26,850 bases of DNA from Verrucomicrobiota bacterium (GTDB lineage: Bacteria; Verrucomicrobiota; Verrucomicrobiia; Methylacidiphilales; Verrucolacustridaceae), in NCBI GenBank assembly GCA_010028775.1, contig RHAF01000006.1, forward strand, positions 1 to 26,850. Reading direction: 5' to 3'. Both the position numbers and the translations under genes were made by a program. Positions within the stretch are counted from its first letter, which is position 1, and every line of letters starts with the position of its first letter. The notes below the pieces were generated by a model. That model made no database searches. It had not been told where the DNA came from and worked only from the letters and a program-made list of their open reading frames with translations. Of this stretch, positions 21,939 to 26,850 are shown piece by piece.

Positions 21939-23201
21939 TTATGCGCCTGCGGTGAGATCCTGAATGATGGTGATGAGCGGCAGGAAAAGCGCCACGACGA
22001 TAGTGCCTACGATTAAGGCCAGCATCACGATCATGACAGGTTCCAGAAGCGAGGTTAGTCCGGCCACTGCCGTGTCGACCTCTTCCTCGAAAACATCGGC
22101 CACCTTGGTCAACATATCGGGTAACTGTCCGGTCTCTTCGCCGACCTGCACCATCGAAACCACCATGGGGGGGAAAATCTGGCTCGCTTCCATCGGGGCG
22201 ACCATCGACTCACCCTCTTTTACGTTATCATGAATGCTGTCGATGGCGGAACTGACCCGTGCGTTCCCCGCGGTGTCGCGGGTGATCTGAAGCGCCTGGA
22301 GAATCGGCACTCCGGAGGAGACAAGGGTCCCCAGGGTGCGACTGAAGCGGGCCACCGAGGTTTTGGTCAGCATGTCGCCGAACAGGGGGAGCTTGAGCTT
22401 GTACTCGTCTACCGCGCTTGAAACTCCAGGGAGTCGGAGGGAAAAGCGGATGATAAAAACCGCCGCGGCGATTCCCCCGGCAAGGACAAGGAAGTTGCCT
22501 TGGATGAAACGGCTAAGATCCATGATGGTTTGAGTGATAAAGGGCAGCGGACGGCCGCCCAGCATGTCCTTGAAGATCGCCTCGAACTTGGGAACGATAA
22601 AAAGCATCAGGAAAGTCACGATTCCCACGGCGATGGTCAAAACTACGAGTGGGTAGACCATGGCTGAAGTGACCTTACCCCTGATCCTTTGACTTTTCTC
22701 GGCAAACTCCGCCAACCGGGTCAGCACCACCTCCAGCACGCCGCCCAGTTCACCCGCTTTCACCATGTTGACGTAAAGCTTGTTGAAGGCCTTCGGATGC
22801 TGGGAAAGAGCTTCGGAAAAAGTCGTTCCCCCCTCCACCGATTCAGCCAGGCTAGCCATGATTTTCCGGAGGTTTGGATTTTTTTCCTGTTTGCCAAGGG
22901 TGCGCAGACTGCGAAGCAAGGGTAGGCCTGCGCTGATGAGAGTGGAAAGCTGGCGGGTGAAGACGGTGAGAATCTTGGCGGGAACTTTGCCCGTTCCGCC
23001 GCCCCCGCCCCCAAGGGATAGTTTGAAGGAAAATCCCTTTCCCTTGGCCTTGGTATTTTCTGCCGAGGTCTCCGCGATGTTGGTGGGGAACATTCCCTGC
23101 TTCTTGATCGCGGCGGCGGCATCGGCTGGGTTATTGGCCTCCAAGGTCCCTTGGTGGGTTTTTCCTTTGGCGTCAACAGCCGAGTATGCGAAGAGAGGCA
23201 T
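21939..23201 (-). CDS. pilC: Type IV pilus / type II secretion inner-membrane platform protein (PilC/GspF)
   Basis: A 420-residue platform protein on which pilins are assembled at the inner membrane. It begins MPLFAYSAVDAKGK, the typical PilC/GspF start, then a glycine-rich linker (about 61-72). Two T2SSF domains follow (about 77-200 and 280-402), with MVKAGE (147-152) in the first and MVQVGEETGQLPDML in the second. Membrane helices lie near 178-203, 236-255 and 385-410. It follows the second PilB gene by 3 nt and forms one unit with both ATPases. No pilT, pilin or secretin gene is in the window, so pilus and type II secretion cannot be separated. Confidence 0.93.
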   Translation of the reverse strand: MPLFAYSAVDAKGKTHQGTLEANNPADAAAAIKKQGMFPTNIAETSAENTKAKGKGFSFKLSLGGGGGGTGKVPAKILTVFTRQLSTLISAGLPLLRSLRTLGKQEKNPNLRKIMASLAESVEGGTTFSEALSQHPKAFNKLYVNMVKAGELGGVLEVVLTRLAEFAEKSQRIRGKVTSAMVYPLVVLTIAVGIVTFLMLFIVPKFEAIFKDMLGGRPLPFITQTIMDLSRFIQGNFLVLAGGIAAAVFIIRFSLRLPGVSSAVDEYKLKLPLFGDMLTKTSVARFSRTLGTLVSSGVPILQALQITRDTAGNARVSSAIDSIHDNVKEGESMVAPMEASQIFPPMVVSMVQVGEETGQLPDMLTKVADVFEEEVDTAVAGLTSLLEPVMIVMLALIVGTIVVALFLPLITIIQDLTAGA

Positions 23202-23204
23202 GAC

Positions 23205-24881
23205 TTAGGTATACTTAAGGACTTCTTCCAAGGTCGTGTGTCCTTCGAGAATGTTGCGGATGCCGTCTTGGCGCAAGGTTGTCATACCCAGTTCGATTCC
23301 TTTTTGCCGTATGACCACGGAGGGTGCACGCTCATTAATCAGTTGGCGGATGGGTTCGCGGATATCCAGCAACTCGTAAATTCCGACCCGCCCCCGATAA
23401 CCCGTGCCATTGCAGCTCTCGCATCCCTTGCCGAAATAAAATGGCCGGTCGCCCACTTCCGAGGCGGCCATGCCGATCTGAGCCAGAACCTCCTCCTTGG
23501 GCTGGAAGGGGGTCCGGCAATCCTTGCAAATCCTGCGGAGCAGACGTTGGGCCAGCACACCCTCCATGGAGGCGGCAATCAGGAAGGGTTCCACCCCCAT
23601 GTCCAGAAGACGGGTGACCGCTCCCGCGGCGTCATTGGTGTGCAGACTGGTCATCACCAAGTGACCCGTCAGGCTGGCCTGAATGGCAATCTGCGCGGTT
23701 TCCAGATCCCGCGTCTCCCCCACGAGAATCTTGTCGGGATCCTGACGGAGAAAGGCCCGCAAGGCGCGGGCAAACGTCAGGCCGATTCCCTCGTTGGCCG
23801 GAACCTGCACAATGCCCTCCAACTCGTACTCCACCGGATCCTCCACGGTGAGAATCTTGGTATCGATCGTATTAATCCGCCCCAGACAGGAGTACAGGGT
23901 GGTGGTTTTTCCGGATCCGGTTGGGCCGGTGACGATGAAAATGCCGTTGGGTTTTTCCAGCGTATCGCAGATGTAGTCGTAGATGTGTTTGGGGATTCCC
24001 AGCTTTTCGAGATCAAGGTTGACCACGGAGCGGTCCAAGACCCGCAAGACGATGCTTTCCCCGTATTGGGTGGGCAAGGTGGAGACTCGCAGGTCCACCT
24101 GGCGCCCGGCCAGCAGGGTCTGGATGCGCCCGTCCTGCGGAACCCGCCGTTCGGCAATGTTCAGATTGGCCATGACCTTGATGCGGGAAGTCACCGGAAT
24201 CGCCAGCCGACGCGGGGGAGGGGCCATCTCGTAGAGCGCGCCGTCAACCCGGTAGCGGATCTTGAACTCTTTCTCGAAAGGCTCGAAATGGATGTCGCTG
24301 GCCTTGGCCTGGATGGCGCGGGCGATGATCGTGTTGACGTATTTGATGATCGGCGCGCTGCCCGCCTCAGTCAGATCCACCCCTTCCGAGGTGAGGGCGG
24401 CTTCCGGGGCATTCTCCAGTTCGGTGAGGATGTCGTCGATGTTGGCTTCGGTCGCCCCATAGTATTTTTCGATCAGGGGAAGAATCTTGTCGGGGGGGGC
24501 GACCACCTGGGAAATTTCCGCACCGGTGGCAAAACGCAGGTCCTCCAGCGCCTGCGTGGCCAGGGGGTCGGCCAAGGCCACCGTCAGGGTGGTTTCGTCG
24601 GAGGCCAGGGGCAGGGCCCCCACATTTCGCGCGGTGTGGGGCGGGATGCGGGCCAGCAACTCCGGGCTCAACTCCAGGGTCGATAAATCCAGGATCAGGG
24701 GAAGACCGAGGCTGTCGGAAATCTTTTCCAAAATCTGGGGCATCTGGATGATGCCGAAATTGGCCAGGACGGTTTCAATCGGTTTGCCCGTCCGGCTCAG
24801 TTCCTCGGAAATTTCCCGGGACTGCTCGGAGGAGAGAACCTGCTGTTCCTCAAGAAAGGGAAGGAGAAAACGCGGGTCCAT
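23205..24881 (-). CDS. pilB: PilB/GspE-type assembly ATPase, second copy
   Basis: A 558-residue secretion/pilus assembly ATPase. The N-terminal MshEN-like domain is about 1-150. The Asp box is in SDIHFEPFEKEFKIRYRVDG (195-214). Walker A is GPTGSGKTT (319-327), Walker B KILVGETRD (384-392), where most relatives have GEIRD, and the His box is SLHTNDA (412-418). Two CxxC pairs near the C-terminus (RICKDC, then GCESC) bind zinc in this family. It powers pilin polymerisation or pseudopilus assembly with PilC, which is 3 nt downstream. The start at 24881 is 2 nt from the stop of the first ATPase. Confidence 0.93.
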   Translation of the reverse strand: MDPRFLLPFLEEQQVLSSEQSREISEELSRTGKPIETVLANFGIIQMPQILEKISDSLGLPLILDLSTLELSPELLARIPPHTARNVGALPLASDETTLTVALADPLATQALEDLRFATGAEISQVVAPPDKILPLIEKYYGATEANIDDILTELENAPEAALTSEGVDLTEAGSAPIIKYVNTIIARAIQAKASDIHFEPFEKEFKIRYRVDGALYEMAPPPRRLAIPVTSRIKVMANLNIAERRVPQDGRIQTLLAGRQVDLRVSTLPTQYGESIVLRVLDRSVVNLDLEKLGIPKHIYDYICDTLEKPNGIFIVTGPTGSGKTTTLYSCLGRINTIDTKILTVEDPVEYELEGIVQVPANEGIGLTFARALRAFLRQDPDKILVGETRDLETAQIAIQASLTGHLVMTSLHTNDAAGAVTRLLDMGVEPFLIAASMEGVLAQRLLRRICKDCRTPFQPKEEVLAQIGMAASEVGDRPFYFGKGCESCNGTGYRGRVGIYELLDIREPIRQLINERAPSVVIRQKGIELGMTTLRQDGIRNILEGHTTLEEVLKYT

Positions 24882-24883
24882 GA

Positions 24884-26584
24884 TCAGTCCTTGTCGGCCA
24901 TGGTGGCCGAGATGATTTCCTCGGGGGTGGTCATGCCGGAAACCACCTTGCGGATTCCGTCCTCCCGCAACGTGCGCATGCCGAGATCGCGGGCCCGTTG
25001 GCGGATTTTGGAAACGGGAGCCCCCTCGTTGATGAGATGGCGTATTTCATCGTCGACGGTGAAGATTTCAAAAATGCCGGCCCGCCCCTTGTACCCGGTT
25101 CCGCGACAGCGGTCGCAACCCCGACCCTTGGCGAAACGGGCCTGGGCCAGGCTGGCGGCGGTCAGGTTGAGCGCCCGCAACTCCACCTCCGTGGGGGTGT
25201 AGGGCTCCTTGCATTCCGGGCAGATTTTCCGCACCAACCGTTGTGCCAACACCGCCCGGATGGAGGAGGAGACAAGAAAGGGTTTCACCCCCATGTCGAC
25301 CAAACGCGTGATCGCACTGGGGGCATCGTTGGTGTGGAGGGTGGAAAACACCAAGTGGCCCGTGAGCGAGGCGTTGATGGCGATGGAGGCGGTCTCCACG
25401 TCCCGGATCTCCCCCACCATGATGATGTTGGGCGCCTGCCGCAGCATCGCCCGCAGGGCGGCGGCAAAGGTCATGCCGATCTCGGTGTTCACCGCCACCT
25501 GGTTCACCCCGGGCAACTGGTACTCCACCGGGTCCTCCACCGTGATCAGTTTGCGGTCCGGTTTGTTGATCGTGTTCAGGCAGGCGTAAAGGGTGGTCGA
25601 TTTTCCAGAACCGGTGGGCCCCGTGACCAGGAAAATACCGTCGGCGAAATTGATCGTCCGCTCGAGGATGGCCTGGTCATCGGCGAAGAAGCCCAGCTCG
25701 GGCAGGCCGAGCATGAGGTTCTTTTTGTCGAGAATTCGCATGACCACCGACTCCCCGTGGATGGTGGGCACGGTGGAGACCCGCAGATCCAGGGTGGGAC
25801 CGTCGGAGGTGGCCAAAGCAATGCGGCCGTCGAGCGGCAGGCGTTTCTCCGCGATGCTGATGTTCGACATGATCTTGATGCGGCTGATGATGCTGGACTG
25901 CAGTCGCTTGGGTGGATCCCGCATCTCCTGCATGTTTCCGTCAATCCGGTACCGGAGGCGGAGTCTTTTTTCCAGCGGCTCAATGTGAATGTCGCTGGCC
26001 CGCAGCCGATGGGCTTCCAAGATCAAGCCGTAGACCATGCGAATGATCGGGGCATCGCCCTCCGCCGTTTCCTCGCTGCCTTCCGCGTTCGGGCCTTTGA
26101 CCTCCAGTTCGCTGCCATCCATGTTGGCCATGAGCGTTTGGAGGGATTCGTCCGTCTTGCCGAAATATTTGGTGATGGCCTCGTCGATTTTGTTCAGCGG
26201 CACGACCACCGGCTCCAAGTCGGTCTTCAGCAGGTAACGCAGGGCGTCGAGCGTCTCGAAATCGAGGGGATCGGGAATGGCCACCCGCAGTCCGGAGGGT
26301 AGTTTACGGAGGGGCAGGGCATGATAACGGCGGCTGTCGGCCGGCTGGATGGAGGAAAGAACATCCTCCTCCACGTGCTCGATGGCCGCCTCGAACTCCA
26401 TACCGCAGTCCTTGGCCACGATTTCCAGGACCTGTTCCATGGTCAGCAAGCCCCGCTTGGTGATGCTTTCCATGGTCGTCTGGCCCAGCGTGGCGGCATC
26501 CTGCTGGCAGGCCGCCATGTCTTCCGGGGAGACCGCCCCCGAATTTTGCAGAAGCTCAAGGACGTAGGCTTCGTTGGAGATCAT
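24884..26584 (-). CDS. pilB: PilB/GspE-type assembly ATPase, first copy
   Basis: A 566-residue assembly ATPase, paralogous to the next gene and sharing all core motifs: Asp box in SDIHIEPLEKRLRLRYRIDG (197-216), Walker A GPTGSGKSTT (322-331), Walker B IIMVGEIRD (387-395), His box TLHTNDA (415-421), and zinc cysteines C455, C458, C490 and C493. The N-terminal domain (1-150) differs most from the neighbour, so the two probably couple to different partners. The segment before Walker B reads RQAPN where RQDPD is usual. It is the first gene of the pilus set, 44 nt after gatB. That gap could hold a promoter; none was recognised. Confidence 0.93.
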   Translation of the reverse strand: MISNEAYVLELLQNSGAVSPEDMAACQQDAATLGQTTMESITKRGLLTMEQVLEIVAKDCGMEFEAAIEHVEEDVLSSIQPADSRRYHALPLRKLPSGLRVAIPDPLDFETLDALRYLLKTDLEPVVVPLNKIDEAITKYFGKTDESLQTLMANMDGSELEVKGPNAEGSEETAEGDAPIIRMVYGLILEAHRLRASDIHIEPLEKRLRLRYRIDGNMQEMRDPPKRLQSSIISRIKIMSNISIAEKRLPLDGRIALATSDGPTLDLRVSTVPTIHGESVVMRILDKKNLMLGLPELGFFADDQAILERTINFADGIFLVTGPTGSGKSTTLYACLNTINKPDRKLITVEDPVEYQLPGVNQVAVNTEIGMTFAAALRAMLRQAPNIIMVGEIRDVETASIAINASLTGHLVFSTLHTNDAPSAITRLVDMGVKPFLVSSSIRAVLAQRLVRKICPECKEPYTPTEVELRALNLTAASLAQARFAKGRGCDRCRGTGYKGRAGIFEIFTVDDEIRHLINEGAPVSKIRQRARDLGMRTLREDGIRKVVSGMTTPEEIISATMADKD

Positions 26585-26628
26585 GGCTAAGTCAAAGGAT
26601 CGCCGAAGGTGGGGGGTAGGGCAACCGT

Positions 26629-26850
26629 CTAGGCGGAAAGTTTCGACCGGAGAATCTCATCCACCTGCGCGGGGTTGGCTTTCCCTTGGCTCTTCTTCAT
26701 CACGAAGCCCTTGAGGGCGTTGATCGCGTTCATCTTGCCGGCCTTGTAATCCTCCACACTCCGCGGATTGGCCGCAATGGCCTCGTCGCAATAGGCGGAA
26801 AGGGCGGAGGTATCGGAGATCTGTTCCAGTCCGAGTTTTTTGACGATCTC
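26629..26850 (-). CDS. gatB: Aspartyl/glutamyl-tRNA amidotransferase subunit B, C-terminal part only
   Basis: The last 73 codons and a TAG stop are visible; the gene continues past the right edge. The segment NPRSVEDYKAGKMNAINALK, followed by GFVMKKSQGKANP and a C-terminal KL(S)A-type end, is the YqeY-like tail domain of GatB. That domain positions tRNA-Gln/Asn for transamidation of misacylated Glu or Asp by the GatCAB complex. Its presence implies this organism makes Gln-tRNA and/or Asn-tRNA indirectly. It precedes the pilus genes on the same strand. Confidence 0.92.
   Translation of the reverse strand, partial: EIVKKLGLEQISDTSALSAYCDEAIAANPRSVEDYKAGKMNAINALKGFVMKKSQGKANPAQVDEILRSKLSA

Noticed and set aside
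23151..26302. Long plus-strand frames (511 and 434 residues) opposite the pilB genes
   Set aside because: They mirror two conserved ATPases and are glycine/histidine-rich shadows with no motif.

Overview
The window is gene-dense, GC-rich bacterial chromosomal DNA, roughly 60% G+C by eye. It shows no insertion sequence, prophage gene or CRISPR array. Gene content suggests a Gram-negative bacterium with type IV pili or a type II secretion-like system and sigma-54. Two tandem PilB/GspE ATPases plus PilC beside gatB, and an hisC-tyrA-aroA-cmk operon, look most like Verrucomicrobiota (Opitutae-like). That placement is inference from gene order; no rRNA or phylogenetic marker was compared.

Layout. 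1-1510: the start of an alanine dehydrogenase gene (minus) faces away from a class III omega-aminotransferase (plus), a pairing that fits pyruvate/alanine recycling. The aminotransferase appears to lack five residues next to its cofactor phosphate loop. 1580-9536 (minus): nine tightly packed genes read rpoN, two ABC-2 permeases, a degenerate PurE-like ORF, hisC, tyrA, aroA, cmk and plsC. Most junctions are 4-nt start/stop overlaps. 9586-10374 (plus): a WalJ/YycJ-type metallo-hydrolase, divergent from rpoN. 10434-10735: tRNA-Gly(GCC), a partial copy of its 3' end 96 nt downstream, and a strong palindrome. 10739-12586 (plus): an unusual fusion of a polytopic transporter-like domain to a cytosolic hotdog thioesterase domain.

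12593-15794 (minus): a sugar-phosphate isomerase-like TIM barrel, a flippase-like membrane protein and a CCA-adding enzyme. 15905-19377 (plus): acylphosphatase, ABC ATPase, ABC permease, a TPR protein and a metallophosphoesterase. All are joined by 4-nt overlaps and end in a terminator folded into the last codons.

19378-20293 is the most distinctive stretch. An AT-rich promoter segment carries a 7-bp inverted repeat that flanks the probable -10 box and covers the start codon. It precedes a protein made of four tandem copies of a homing-endonuclease-associated DNA-binding repeat with no nuclease domain. This looks like an autoregulated DNA-binding protein, possibly on a leaderless mRNA. 20374-21237 (plus) is a secreted protein of unknown function.

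21234-26850 (minus): the end of gatB, two PilB/GspE ATPases, PilC/GspF and a DUF3431 gene. The reader should treat start sites as inferred from overlaps, motifs and family N-termini, because Shine-Dalgarno sequences are weak through most of the window.
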